Source: Candidatus Gastranaerophilales bacterium
Lineage (GTDB): Bacteria; Cyanobacteriota; Vampirovibrionia; Gastranaerophilales; Gastranaerophilaceae
Direction of reading: 5' to 3'
Length of the DNA: 64,000 nucleotides
Assembly: GCA_947624325.1 (NCBI GenBank)
Contig: CANQJT010000001.1
Coordinates: 62,001-126,000 of the forward strand
Shown in pieces: positions 27,508-36,279 of this stretch. Under the pieces are notes generated by a model, which ran no database searches, had not been told where the DNA came from, and saw nothing but the letters and a program-made list of their open reading frames with translations. The translations under genes were made by a program, and so were the position numbers. The first letter of the stretch is position 1. Every line of letters begins with the position of its first letter.

Positions 27508-28079
27508 CAACTGATAATTTTTTTGAAAATATTTATAGAGTAATATTTACACCAAAGTCTTTTTTTTACAATGAAGATTCTTGTATATCGGTAAGGCTTG
27601 CTGTTGGAATTGTTATATTCATTACGGCTTTTTCAAAAACCGCTCAACATGTATTTAATTCGGATATAGCTTCTGTGCCTTGGTTTTTAATTTCCTTAGT
27701 TACAAGTATAATATTTGTTCTGTTCATTTGGTTTATTACTGCTTTATTTTTTGAATATACGGCTAAAATATTTGAAAAAGACGGAAAATTAAATAAAATA
27801 TTGTTTTATACATCTTATGCAATGGTTCCTTATTTATTTTTTGCTCCTCTGAATTTATTAAAAAATATTGGACTTTACGGCTATATTTTGGGAAGCACTT
27901 TTGAATTTTTATTATACTTTTGGATTGTTTTTCTGTATGCTCTTGCTTTAAGTGCTGTCTATAAAATATCAATTTCAAGGGGATTTATGTTAATATTTCT
28001 TCCTTTATGTGCTTTATTCTTTTCTGTTTACTGGATAATATGTTTTTGTACAAAAATCTGTTATATATTCTCAATATAG
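27498..28079 (+). CDS. YIP1-family membrane protein
   Basis: 193 residues with five hydrophobic helices and the N-terminal FFENIYRVIFTPKSFF segment typical of bacterial Yip1-domain proteins. The role in bacteria is unclear. Overlaps sppA by 10 bases and is followed after 11 bases by the repeat protein gene, so all four lie in one operon. Confidence 0.75.
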   Translation: MGITTDNFFENIYRVIFTPKSFFYNEDSCISVRLAVGIVIFITAFSKTAQHVFNSDIASVPWFLISLVTSIIFVLFIWFITALFFEYTAKIFEKDGKLNKILFYTSYAMVPYLFFAPLNLLKNIGLYGYILGSTFEFLLYFWIVFLYALALSAVYKISISRGFMLIFLPLCALFFSVYWIICFCTKICYIFSI

Positions 28080-28090
28080 AGAGAAAAATT

Positions 28091-28969
28091 ATGAAACGAG
28101 TGATAGTAATAGTTTTAATATTAATAACGGCGCAGATGGCATCTGCAGCAGGTTCATTGTCTAAAAGTATTTCTCCTGTTGAATCTAATATCTTTGGGTT
28201 TGATTATTCAAATGAAAGTGATTCATTGAGAATTGAAAGAATAGAATCTTATCTTTACGGTTCAAAAAAGAGCGGTAATCTTTCCAAAAGACTTGAAAAT
28301 ATTCAAAATGACATGGGTTATGTTAAACCTGAAGATAAAACGGTATTACAAAAAAATGATGTTAATAATCAGCCTAAGACTGCTGATAAACAAAAAAATA
28401 ATGCTATTGATTTAAAAGAAGATTCATCAGTTGAGTATCCGATGGTAGACAAACTGGAAAATGAATTATTTAAAACAACATATAAAAATGATAATATATA
28501 TGACCGCTTAAATCGTCTTGAAGAAAAGGTATTTAATGCAAGAAGTGATGAGGATTTAAGTGTAAGGGTAGACAAACTCGCCGCTGTTGTTAACCCTAAG
28601 AACATAAAAAGAAAAAATCCTGAATTTAGGTATTCAAGTTCAGATATGAATAATTATTATCAAAACAGCGGACTTGAGCCTGTTAATAATAATTCTTTAC
28701 CTTTTCAGCTTGCTGTTTTAGAGCAGGATATTTTAAACAGTGATTATCAAAGTGATAATACGGCAATTCGCTTGGAACGGCTTGAAAAAAAGATTTTTAA
28801 TCGTACTTTTGCTTCGGATAACGATGTTACACGGTTGCAAAGAATTATGGTCGCTTATGATGCCAAAAAGAACAGTTATAAATATGATAATAATAAAGCA
28901 ATGCAGAATATGGCAGCAATTTCACAGTTCGGCGGTATTTTGCTTATGATTCTGGCGATGATCCTTTAA
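28091..28969 (+). CDS. Exported protein with three LE..(I/V)F repeat units
   Basis: 292 residues with a signal peptide (MKRVIVIVLILITAQMASAA). Three copies of a roughly 40-residue motif follow: DYSNESDSLRIERIESYLYG, then YKNDNIYDRLNRLEEKVF, then YQSDNTAIRLERLEKKIF, each preceded by LExx(I/L)F-like turns. A C-terminal hydrophobic helix (FGGILLMILAMIL) probably anchors it. The repeat RLxRLExx(I/V)F looks like paired short amphipathic helices. The start at 28091 places the signal peptide first. I believe similar repeats occur in Cyanobacteria relatives, but no function is known. Confidence 0.72.
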   Translation: MKRVIVIVLILITAQMASAAGSLSKSISPVESNIFGFDYSNESDSLRIERIESYLYGSKKSGNLSKRLENIQNDMGYVKPEDKTVLQKNDVNNQPKTADKQKNNAIDLKEDSSVEYPMVDKLENELFKTTYKNDNIYDRLNRLEEKVFNARSDEDLSVRVDKLAAVVNPKNIKRKNPEFRYSSSDMNNYYQNSGLEPVNNNSLPFQLAVLEQDILNSDYQSDNTAIRLERLEKKIFNRTFASDNDVTRLQRIMVAYDAKKNSYKYDNNKAMQNMAAISQFGGILLMILAMIL

Positions 28970-29582
28970 CCGTTGTATAATCATCCATTTCCGAAAAAAT
29001 TTCTTCAGTATTGTTTGTTGATGTATTGTTTTGTTTATTTGTATTTTCGGATTTTTTAAATATTTTTCTTGTTAAATCAACAGTTTTACCTGCAATTTTA
29101 TTACCCATTGTATATCCGGTCATGGATGCCGTAATAAAACATAATCCTTTTATTATGTAGAAAAGGTATCTTAAATATTTATTTTTGGAAAAATTAATTT
29201 TCCCTGAAATTATTTTTTCCAATTTTTTCATACCTTTTACTTCTAAATTTTCCATTAAACTCATGCATATGAGTCCTGAAGATTGAGAAATACCTGTCTT
29301 GACTTTGTCTTTAGATTTCATTGTTGTTAAAGCTGTAGACATTATAAATAACGGATATATAATTTTCCTGGATATTGCAGCCAGCCGGCTGAAAACAGGC
29401 TTTACGGGACCCAATATTTCGTTTAACAACGGTGCGGATGCTACTGTCTGAGATGCGGTAACTGCATCAATAGTCCTTGTCGTTTGGGCCAGTGCAACAC
29501 CTTCCCTGAAGATATTATCCTGCTTTAATCCGTTTTCATGATTTAACGCAGCAAAGTATGCACACGATATTCCGTTTGGCAT
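28944..29582 (-). CDS. Orphan membrane protein (two helices)
   Basis: 212 residues, unrecognised. MPNGISCAYFAALNHENG is followed by Ala/Thr-rich helices (about 25-85), a hydrophobic hairpin (YLRYLFYIIKGLCFITASMT) and a polar Asn/Thr/Ser tail. It overlaps the convergent repeat protein gene by 26 bases. Its upstream region closely resembles that of the gene starting at 11523. Function unknown; the leader suggests it is co-regulated with other orphan genes. Confidence 0.7.
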   Translation of the reverse strand: MPNGISCAYFAALNHENGLKQDNIFREGVALAQTTRTIDAVTASQTVASAPLLNEILGPVKPVFSRLAAISRKIIYPLFIMSTALTTMKSKDKVKTGISQSSGLICMSLMENLEVKGMKKLEKIISGKINFSKNKYLRYLFYIIKGLCFITASMTGYTMGNKIAGKTVDLTRKIFKKSENTNKQNNTSTNNTEEIFSEMDDYTTVKGSSPES

Positions 29583-29600
29583 ATTACCTTCTTATTTATT

Positions 29601-29646
29601 ACTTACCTATTAATATAAAAACAATTTATGAGTTAAAATTTACACC
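29601..29646 (-). promoter_or_regulatory. Shared leader/promoter element, member C
   Basis: Reading on the minus strand: TTTTAACTCATAAATTG, then TTTTTATATTAAT, then AGGTAAG, ending 18 bases before the ATG at 29582. It aligns with member A (11552-11600) over about 40 bases, including ACTCA and GTTTTTATAT. Confidence 0.55.
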
Positions 29647-29737
29647 TGATAAATAATATTTAACAATGTTAACAATTTATTAAATAAATTATTAATTCAT
29701 GAGAAAATAATTATATTAGCTTTGGGAGATTATAATT

Positions 29738-30889
29738 ATGAAAGATAAAACATTTTTAATGATACCGGGTCCTACTCCTGTACCTGAAAGAGTATTGCTA
29801 GAAATCGCAAAACATCCGATTGGTCATAGAAGCAGTGAATTTTCAAAAATTTTGGAAGTTGTATATAAAGATTTAAAATATATATTTCAAACAAAAAATG
29901 ATGTAATTGTATATACTGCAAGCGGAACCGGGGTAATGGATTCTGCATTATCAAATCTTATTAATGAGGGGGATAAAGTTTTGTCTCTTGTAATCGGCAA
30001 CTTTAGCAGAAGATTAGCAAAAATCGCTAAAGGTTTAGGTGCTGATGTTGAAATAATTGAAGTTGAAGCAGGTAAAGCTATCAGCCCGGATGTTTTAAAA
30101 GAACGATTAGACAAGGATATTAACAAAGAAATAAAATTTGTAACTTTAATACATAATGAAACTTCAACAGGTGTTACAAATGATGTGAAAACATTGGTTT
30201 CAATAATTAAAGAACATGGCGCAATTTCTATTGTTGACGGTGTAACCAGTGTAGGTGCTATTGAATGTAAAATGGATGAATGGGGAATAGATGTTTTATT
30301 TTCAGGTTCGCAAAAAGGATTTATGCTGCCTCCCGGGTTATCCTTCTTAGCTGCAAGCGAAAAAGCTTGGGAAGTTCATAAACAATGCAAAAGACCTGAT
30401 TTTTATTTTAATTGGACTACAAACAGAAAATCCGTTTTAGAAAATTCAACAGCATTTACTCCGAATGTAAGTTTAATTTGCGGTTTAAAAGTTGCGCTTG
30501 AAATGATAAAAGAAGAAGGAATAGAAAATATTGTTGCAAGACATACAAAAATTGCAAATGCATTAAGAACCGCAATTAAGGCGCTTGGGTTAAAATTATT
30601 TGTTGAGGATGACTCTATTGCTTCAACATCTATAACCGCAATACTTCCGCCTGAAGGAATTAGTGTTCCCGATATAAGAAAAGTATTAAAAAATGATTAT
30701 GATATAGTAGTTGCAAACGGACAAAATGAACTTAAAGATAAAATATTCAGAATGGGAACTTTAGGTTTTGTTTCTGAAAGAGATGTTATAACGGCAGTAG
30801 GGGCTTTAGAAGCTTCTTTAGATAAGCTGGGATATAAATTTGAGCTTGGTTCAGGGATTCGAGCACTTATAAAAGAACTGAATAAATAG
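29738..30889 (+). CDS. Class V aminotransferase (serine/alanine-glyoxylate or phosphoserine type)
   Basis: 383-residue PLP enzyme: MIPGPTPVPERVL, GHRSSEFSKIL, TASGTGVMDSALSNL, VDGVTSVGAIE and the PLP-lysine motif FSGSQKGFMLPPGL. serA follows after 10 bases, so this enzyme probably acts in serine metabolism, either transaminating 3-phosphohydroxypyruvate or using serine/alanine with glyoxylate. Fold and length match the serine-pyruvate/alanine-glyoxylate group rather than classical SerC. Cytoplasmic. Confidence 0.9.
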   Translation: MKDKTFLMIPGPTPVPERVLLEIAKHPIGHRSSEFSKILEVVYKDLKYIFQTKNDVIVYTASGTGVMDSALSNLINEGDKVLSLVIGNFSRRLAKIAKGLGADVEIIEVEAGKAISPDVLKERLDKDINKEIKFVTLIHNETSTGVTNDVKTLVSIIKEHGAISIVDGVTSVGAIECKMDEWGIDVLFSGSQKGFMLPPGLSFLAASEKAWEVHKQCKRPDFYFNWTTNRKSVLENSTAFTPNVSLICGLKVALEMIKEEGIENIVARHTKIANALRTAIKALGLKLFVEDDSIASTSITAILPPEGISVPDIRKVLKNDYDIVVANGQNELKDKIFRMGTLGFVSERDVITAVGALEASLDKLGYKFELGSGIRALIKELNK

Positions 30890-30899
30890 AGGTAAACAT

Positions 30900-32492
30900 A
30901 TGAAAGTATTAATTACAGATAAAATAAATGAGGCGGCAGGTAAAATACTTGACGGAATAGCTAAAGTTGATTTTATTCCGACATTATCCGAAGATGAACT
31001 TGCTGAAAAAATTGTTGATTATGATGCCTTAATGATAAGGAGTCAAACAAAAGTTACTAAAAAAATTTTAGAAGCCGGTAAAAACTTAAAAATAGTTGGC
31101 AGAGCAGGTGTTGGAGTTGATAATATTGATATAGAATCCGCAACTCAAAACGGTGTTATAGTTGTTAATTCTCCTGACGGCAATACTAATGCGGCATCTG
31201 AACATACAATTGCATTAATGCTTGCAATGTCAAGAAATATTCCTGCTGCTGCAAGTTCGACAAAAGAAGGAAAATGGGAACGTTCTAAATTTACAGGAGT
31301 GGAAGTTTTTGGCAAGACATTAGGTATTATTGGTTTCGGTAAAATCGGACACCATGTAGCTAATGTAGCATTGGCATTGGGAATGAATGTTTTAGTTTCT
31401 GACCCGTATACAACAAAAGAAGCTGTTGAAAAAATCGGGGCAAAATATGTTACAAGTCTTGATGAATTTTGGCCTCAATGCGACTTTATCACAATTCATA
31501 CCCCCAAAACCAAAGAAACAACTGCATTAATTAATAAAAATACTCTTAACAGAATGAAAAAAGGGGTAAGAATTATTAATTGTGCAAGGGGCGGAATTAT
31601 TGATGAAGCGGCTCTTAGAGATGCTTTGTTATCAGGGCAGGTTCAATCTGCGGCAATTGATGTTTTTGAAACAGAACCTGATATTACAGCATCACCTTTA
31701 TATAATTGTGATTGTAATGTGACTATGACTCCTCATTTGGGTGCAAGCACGACAGAAGCCCAATTTAATGTCGCAATTGATGTAGCTGAACAAATAAAAG
31801 AAGTTTTAACCGGAGGAAGTGCTAAAGCTGCGATAAATATTCCTGCTTTAAAGGCTGATGTCCTTGAACCGGTCAAAGAATATATGGGACTTGCCGAAAA
31901 TTTGGGTTCTTTAGTTCAGCAAATTACAAAAGGTAATATAAAAAATGTTAATATCAGTGTAAACGGCAATTTAGCTGAACTTAATATTGCACCTTTGGAA
32001 GTCGCTGTGCAGAAAGGTATTTTTTCAAATAATGTTGAAGGAGTTAATTTTGTTAATGCACCTTTAATTTCGAAAAAAAGAGGTATTGATATAATTACCT
32101 CAAAATCCGAAAAAGATTGTACTTTTATAGGGTCAATTTCAGTTACTTTAACGACAGATGTTGAAGTTAATACAGTTACGGGTGCTTTAATCGCAAAAAA
32201 TATGCCCAGAATTGTCAGAATAAATGATTATAATATGAGTATTGAAGCAGAAGAGCATATGTTAATTGTTCCTCACGAAAATAAACCGGCAATGGTCGCA
32301 AAAGTTGCGGCAGTTATCGGTGAAAATAACATAAATATTAACAGGATGCAGGTTGCACAGAAATCAAGCAAAAAAGATAATGTATCAATTATGATTATTA
32401 CTATTGATAATGATGTTGATAACTCTGTTATGGATAAAATTAATTCAATAGACGGCATTCAAAATGCTCAATACATAAAGTTATCCGAATAA
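30900..32492 (+). CDS. serA: D-3-phosphoglycerate dehydrogenase
   Basis: 530-residue NAD-dependent SerA starting the phosphorylated serine pathway. Substrate-binding segments GRAGVGVDNIDIESAT and INCARGGIIDEAAL, the Rossmann motif LGIIGFGKIGHHVANVAL and the catalytic His region TPHLGAST are intact. An intervening allosteric-substrate-binding domain and a C-terminal ACT domain (MLIVPHENKPAMVAKVAAVI) suggest feedback by serine. Long form, as in mycobacteria and cyanobacteria. Cotranscribed with the aminotransferase. Confidence 0.97.
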   Translation: MKVLITDKINEAAGKILDGIAKVDFIPTLSEDELAEKIVDYDALMIRSQTKVTKKILEAGKNLKIVGRAGVGVDNIDIESATQNGVIVVNSPDGNTNAASEHTIALMLAMSRNIPAAASSTKEGKWERSKFTGVEVFGKTLGIIGFGKIGHHVANVALALGMNVLVSDPYTTKEAVEKIGAKYVTSLDEFWPQCDFITIHTPKTKETTALINKNTLNRMKKGVRIINCARGGIIDEAALRDALLSGQVQSAAIDVFETEPDITASPLYNCDCNVTMTPHLGASTTEAQFNVAIDVAEQIKEVLTGGSAKAAINIPALKADVLEPVKEYMGLAENLGSLVQQITKGNIKNVNISVNGNLAELNIAPLEVAVQKGIFSNNVEGVNFVNAPLISKKRGIDIITSKSEKDCTFIGSISVTLTTDVEVNTVTGALIAKNMPRIVRINDYNMSIEAEEHMLIVPHENKPAMVAKVAAVIGENNININRMQVAQKSSKKDNVSIMIITIDNDVDNSVMDKINSIDGIQNAQYIKLSE

Positions 32493-32527
32493 ATTTTTAC
32501 TTGTAACCGTAAGAGTGCTATGCATTA

Positions 32528-34381
32528 TTAAATGCTTAATAATTCTTTTGCAATATTACTTACAACATCAGACCAATCTTCTTGTTTAGTTTGTCTAAAT
32601 ATTCTGACGGAATTATACCAAGGTGTGGTTTTATTATCATAAAACCATCTCCACTCTGTATTTTCAGGAAGCATTAAAAATGTTTTTACTCCTAATGCAC
32701 CGGCAAGGTGTAAAACAGAAGAATCTATTGTTATAAACAAATCAAGATTTTTCATTATGGAGGCTGTATCATAAAAGCTCTTAATATATTTTGAGCAATC
32801 AATAATATTGTTTTCTTTAAAGAAATTTAATGTTTTTTCATTTAAATCGGATATTTCAAGTGAATAAAATTGGAGGTTATCACAATTAAATATAGGCTGC
32901 ATTTCCTCCAAACTAATTGAACGATTTTGTAAAATATATTTATTCCCCTGCCAAAATATACCGACTTTTGGTTTATTTGTTTTAAAAATGTCAAGCTCCT
33001 TAGTTTTATCCGCTGAGTTATCACTAATTTTCAACCAGCCTTCAGCATATGGAATATGATATAGATCTAAATTTAAATTATAAAATAGTTCCAAGTAAGA
33101 ACTTGTATAATCAAATTTTAGTTCTTTGTCATAATTTTCTTTTATTACTTCGGATAACTTAAAATTATATTTAAACAAATCATATAAATCTTGCTGTGTG
33201 TATACTATTACCTTTTTTGCTTTTTTTTCAAGTATGGGAATATATCTTGAAAACATTAAAGCATCTCCAAAACCTTCGTTATTATATACCAGAATAGTTT
33301 TATCTTTTATATCTTCATTTCTCCAATTTCTGCATACATTTTTTTGAAATTTTTCAAATTTGTGTTTAATTCTATTTTTATGCTTTTCAAAATAATAAAT
33401 TTTAAATATATTCATTGCTTCATTATATTTTTTTCTTTTTAAATATATAAATTGTTCTAATATGTATGCATTGTCGTAATCAGGATTAATTTCATATATT
33501 TTATTAATTAGTTCTAATGCTTCATTTTCTTTATTTAACATATCAAGACAACATGCTTTGCTATATAATAAAAATTCATTATTCGGATTATATTCAAGCC
33601 CTTTATTACAGTATTCAACAGCCTGATTGTAATCTATTGATTTATAATAAGCTTCGGTTATAAATGCATAACCTTCTTCTTTTTTTTCGGATAAATTAAC
33701 AATTATTTTTCCCTCTTTTTCAACATTTATCCAGTCCTTTTTATATTTATAGTAAGTAAAATATGCTTTATGCAGTCTTATGTCATCTTTTAATATATGT
33801 TTTACCCTATTTAAATATTTTTCTGCTTTTTCAAATAAACATTCTTCAGAATATATGTATATTAAGTTAATTATTGCATTGTAAAAATCTTTGTTGATAT
33901 TAATGCATTCTTCAAAATAATATGCGGCTTTTTTTATATTTTTCAAATTTCTGTACATTATACCAAGTTTGTATAGTATATTAATATCTTTTTTAAATTT
34001 TATAATTTGTTCCAGATAAAATATTTCATCCTCGTCTGACTTGATAATAGAATACATTTGAGCGATTTGAAATAATAAATTTATATCTGAAGAATTAATT
34101 TTATATGCATTTAGAGCATATTTTAATCCGGTTTGTATATCATTGTTCTGCAGGTATATAGTGGAAATGTTAAATAATGCATTATAGTCATTAGGTATAT
34201 ATTGTAATATAGTGTTATAGGTTTCTATTGCTTCATTGAACATTTTTTTTGATTTAAAAATTTCAGCATACAAATTAAGCACATCAAGATTAAGTTCTTC
34301 AAGAGAGTCTAATACCTTAAGTGCTTTATCATACTCTTTATTTTCATATAATTTTTTTGCTTCAAAAATTCTATTTATCAT
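32528..34381 (-). CDS. TPR-repeat protein with C-terminal glycosyltransferase-like domain
   Basis: 617 residues. The first two-thirds are tetratricopeptide repeats (recurring A-(Y/L)-x-YNP/N-x-x segments), and the C-terminal about 200 residues look like a GT9/GT41-type transferase: KPKVGIFWQGNKYI, SLEEMQPIF, DLFITIDSSVLHLAGALGVK and EWRWFYDNKTTPWY. Such fusions glycosylate proteins or build surface glycans; donor unknown. Monocistronic on the minus strand. No signal peptide, so it is cytoplasmic. Confidence 0.85.
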   Translation of the reverse strand: MINRIFEAKKLYENKEYDKALKVLDSLEELNLDVLNLYAEIFKSKKMFNEAIETYNTILQYIPNDYNALFNISTIYLQNNDIQTGLKYALNAYKINSSDINLLFQIAQMYSIIKSDEDEIFYLEQIIKFKKDINILYKLGIMYRNLKNIKKAAYYFEECININKDFYNAIINLIYIYSEECLFEKAEKYLNRVKHILKDDIRLHKAYFTYYKYKKDWINVEKEGKIIVNLSEKKEEGYAFITEAYYKSIDYNQAVEYCNKGLEYNPNNEFLLYSKACCLDMLNKENEALELINKIYEINPDYDNAYILEQFIYLKRKKYNEAMNIFKIYYFEKHKNRIKHKFEKFQKNVCRNWRNEDIKDKTILVYNNEGFGDALMFSRYIPILEKKAKKVIVYTQQDLYDLFKYNFKLSEVIKENYDKELKFDYTSSYLELFYNLNLDLYHIPYAEGWLKISDNSADKTKELDIFKTNKPKVGIFWQGNKYILQNRSISLEEMQPIFNCDNLQFYSLEISDLNEKTLNFFKENNIIDCSKYIKSFYDTASIMKNLDLFITIDSSVLHLAGALGVKTFLMLPENTEWRWFYDNKTTPWYNSVRIFRQTKQEDWSDVVSNIAKELLSI

Positions 34382-34395
34382 TAACTTAGTATAAA

Positions 34396-34423
34396 AAAAG
34401 ACCTTGAATTTATCAAGGTCTTA
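34396..34423 (-). terminator. Terminator after the gene starting at 35039
   Basis: On the minus strand AAGACCTTGA and TCAAGGTCTT pair around a short loop and lead into a run of T's. Confidence 0.88.
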
Positions 34424-34442
34424 TATTGTATTATATTTTCAA

Positions 34443-35039
34443 TTATTTATTTTCGTGTTTTCCTTCAATATAGCCGGCTTTTTGAGATGAAATCAATGCG
34501 GTAATCGGAGCAGCCAATGCAAGAATAGCTGCACTAACAGCTAAACCGGCTTTTGCAGGGGTGGGTAATGAATTGAGCTTTTGGAATAATTTTGTATTTT
34601 TAATCATATCTTTTAGATTTTTATTTGTATTTAATTGTTCTTTTATAAATTCAGCTTCGTTAAAAATAATACGGTCTACCTTCACATTTGACGGAATTTT
34701 TGAAATTGAAACTTGAGATAATTTTTCTCCTGCCCAATGTTTTAATTGGTGTAATAAGTTTGTTAGAGTTTTTGAACAACCTGTTGCTAATGAAGCTGCA
34801 GCACCGGCACAAACTGTGATACCGCCCAATTTTAATAAGTTTTTATTATTTTCTTTTGTTTGTTCAACTAAAACTTTACCTTTATTGTCAAGTTTATCAT
34901 TTGTTAAAACGTGTGATAAAGAACCCGGAGCACCAAGTGTTTTATGAGCATGTCGTGCTGACCCTAATATAAGTGCTGCAGGAACAACTGAAGTAACAGT
35001 TGCAACAGCAAGTCCGATTGATTTTGCATTCATTGTCAT
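34443..35039 (-). CDS. Orphan Ala-rich membrane protein
   Basis: 198 residues. Three hydrophobic Ala/Gly/Val segments (about 8-27, 70-86 and 165-185) flank a charged helical centre. KAGYIEGKHENK closes it. AAAGGA lies 8 bases before the ATG. No family recognised. Like the genes starting at 11523, 29582 and 38894, it has GGTAAG downstream of a TATA-like box in its leader. Function unknown. Confidence 0.7.
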   Translation of the reverse strand: MTMNAKSIGLAVATVTSVVPAALILGSARHAHKTLGAPGSLSHVLTNDKLDNKGKVLVEQTKENNKNLLKLGGITVCAGAAASLATGCSKTLTNLLHQLKHWAGEKLSQVSISKIPSNVKVDRIIFNEAEFIKEQLNTNKNLKDMIKNTKLFQKLNSLPTPAKAGLAVSAAILALAAPITALISSQKAGYIEGKHENK

Positions 35040-35068
35040 ATTTTAATTCCTTTCATATAATTTCTAAG

Positions 35069-35112
35069 CTTACCTTGTGCTGCTATAAAACAGCTCAAAT
35101 TTTCAATTTGAC
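35069..35112 (-). promoter_or_regulatory. Possible shared leader element, member D
   Basis: Minus-strand order: CAAATTGAAAATTTG (itself palindromic), GAGCTGTTTTATAGC, then AGGTAAGC. The order (G)AG-CTG-TTTTATA-...-GGTAAG parallels members A and C, though similarity is weaker. Confidence 0.35.
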
Positions 35113-35150
35113 AAATTTAAATTAAATATAAAGAAATATTAAGAAAGAAA

Positions 35151-35651
35151 TTAATCATTAATATATGTCGGAGCAGATTTAGGACTTTTCCCTTTTATAA
35201 CATTATGGTAGTAAGAGTATGTCATGGGTGTTTTGTCGTCCATAATATCACCGTTTAAAACATCGGCAATGAATACCGTATGAGTTGATGTTTCAATTTT
35301 ATTTGTAATTTTGCAAATAAGGTAACCGCAAGCATCTTTTACTATAGGAAGATTATCAACTACCTCGTAGGGAATAATTTCAAATTTTTCACAGTCTCTT
35401 CCGCTTCTAAAACCGAATGTTCCTATTGCAAGCGGATTTGATTTTTCTGAAAGTATTGAAATAGAGAATTCTTTTGTTTCTTCAAGGCATTTATGTGTGT
35501 AATTATCATGGTTTACACTTAATGCAATTGATGCGGGTGATGAGGTAATCTGCATAATACTGTTTACGGTACATCCCGTATATTTGCCGTTTATTTTGCA
35601 GCCTACAATGTAGACTCCGTATGATAAATTATTTAAAACATTATTATTCAT
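35151..35651 (-). CDS. Flavin reductase-like protein (FMN-binding split barrel)
   Basis: 166-residue flavodoxin-reductase/flavoredoxin-type protein: LSYGVYIVGCKINGKYTGCTVN and SPASIALSVNHDNYTHKCLEE are typical FMN-binding split-barrel segments; GTFGFRSGRDCEKF follows. It lies 23 bases after the ferritin gene, so it may supply reduced flavin to release iron from ferritin or handle oxygen in an anaerobe. The partner electron donor is unknown. Confidence 0.85.
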   Translation of the reverse strand: MNNNVLNNLSYGVYIVGCKINGKYTGCTVNSIMQITSSPASIALSVNHDNYTHKCLEETKEFSISILSEKSNPLAIGTFGFRSGRDCEKFEIIPYEVVDNLPIVKDACGYLICKITNKIETSTHTVFIADVLNGDIMDDKTPMTYSYYHNVIKGKSPKSAPTYIND

Positions 35652-35674
35652 ATTACCTCACATCCGAAAATAAA

Positions 35675-36184
35675 TTAACCGATAACAGGTGCATTAAATG
35701 TTCTTGATGAAAGTTCTTTATCAAGCATAAATAAGCATTGTCTGTCGTCGCATACAAGATTTAATGTTTTTAATACATTACCTACATTTGATTCTTCTTC
35801 AACCTGTTCTTTTAAGTACCAGTCTAAGAAGGATACAGCTGCTCTGTCATGAACTTCTTCCGCTACATCAAGTAATGCATTGATTTTAGATGTAACTAAT
35901 TGTTCATGTTTTAATACATCTTCAAAAACTTCTCTCGGAGTTGACCAGTCTGTTTTTGGTTTTTCAATATTTTCAAGAACAACTTTTCCGCCACGTTCTT
36001 GTAAATACTCAAATAACCCCATTGCATGTGCATGTTCTTCTTGCATTTGAACATTCATCCAGTTTTTAAAACCTTGGAGGTTCATTCTTTCAAAATATGC
36101 ATACATTGAAAGATAAAAGTACTCTGAATAAAATTCTGCGTTAATCTGGTCATTGATTGCTTTTTCTAATTTTTCATTAATCAT
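35675..36184 (-). CDS. ftnA: Ferritin (bacterial non-haem)
   Basis: 169-residue four-helix-bundle iron store. Ferroxidase ligands are in NAEFYSEYFYLSMYAYFE and QEEHAHAMGLFEYL, with further glutamates in LKEQVEEESNVGNVL. Length is normal for FtnA. AAAGGAG sits about 8 bases upstream of the ATG. First gene of a ferritin-flavin reductase pair; this supports iron storage with flavin-driven release. Confidence 0.95.
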   Translation of the reverse strand: MINEKLEKAINDQINAEFYSEYFYLSMYAYFERMNLQGFKNWMNVQMQEEHAHAMGLFEYLQERGGKVVLENIEKPKTDWSTPREVFEDVLKHEQLVTSKINALLDVAEEVHDRAAVSFLDWYLKEQVEEESNVGNVLKTLNLVCDDRQCLFMLDKELSSRTFNAPVIG

Positions 36185-36279
36185 GATATATCTCCTTTAA
36201 CTTAATTTACTTATATTTTACATCAGAATAAAATAAATACATTATCCTTTAATTTAAAATTTATTGTAAAATATATTTT

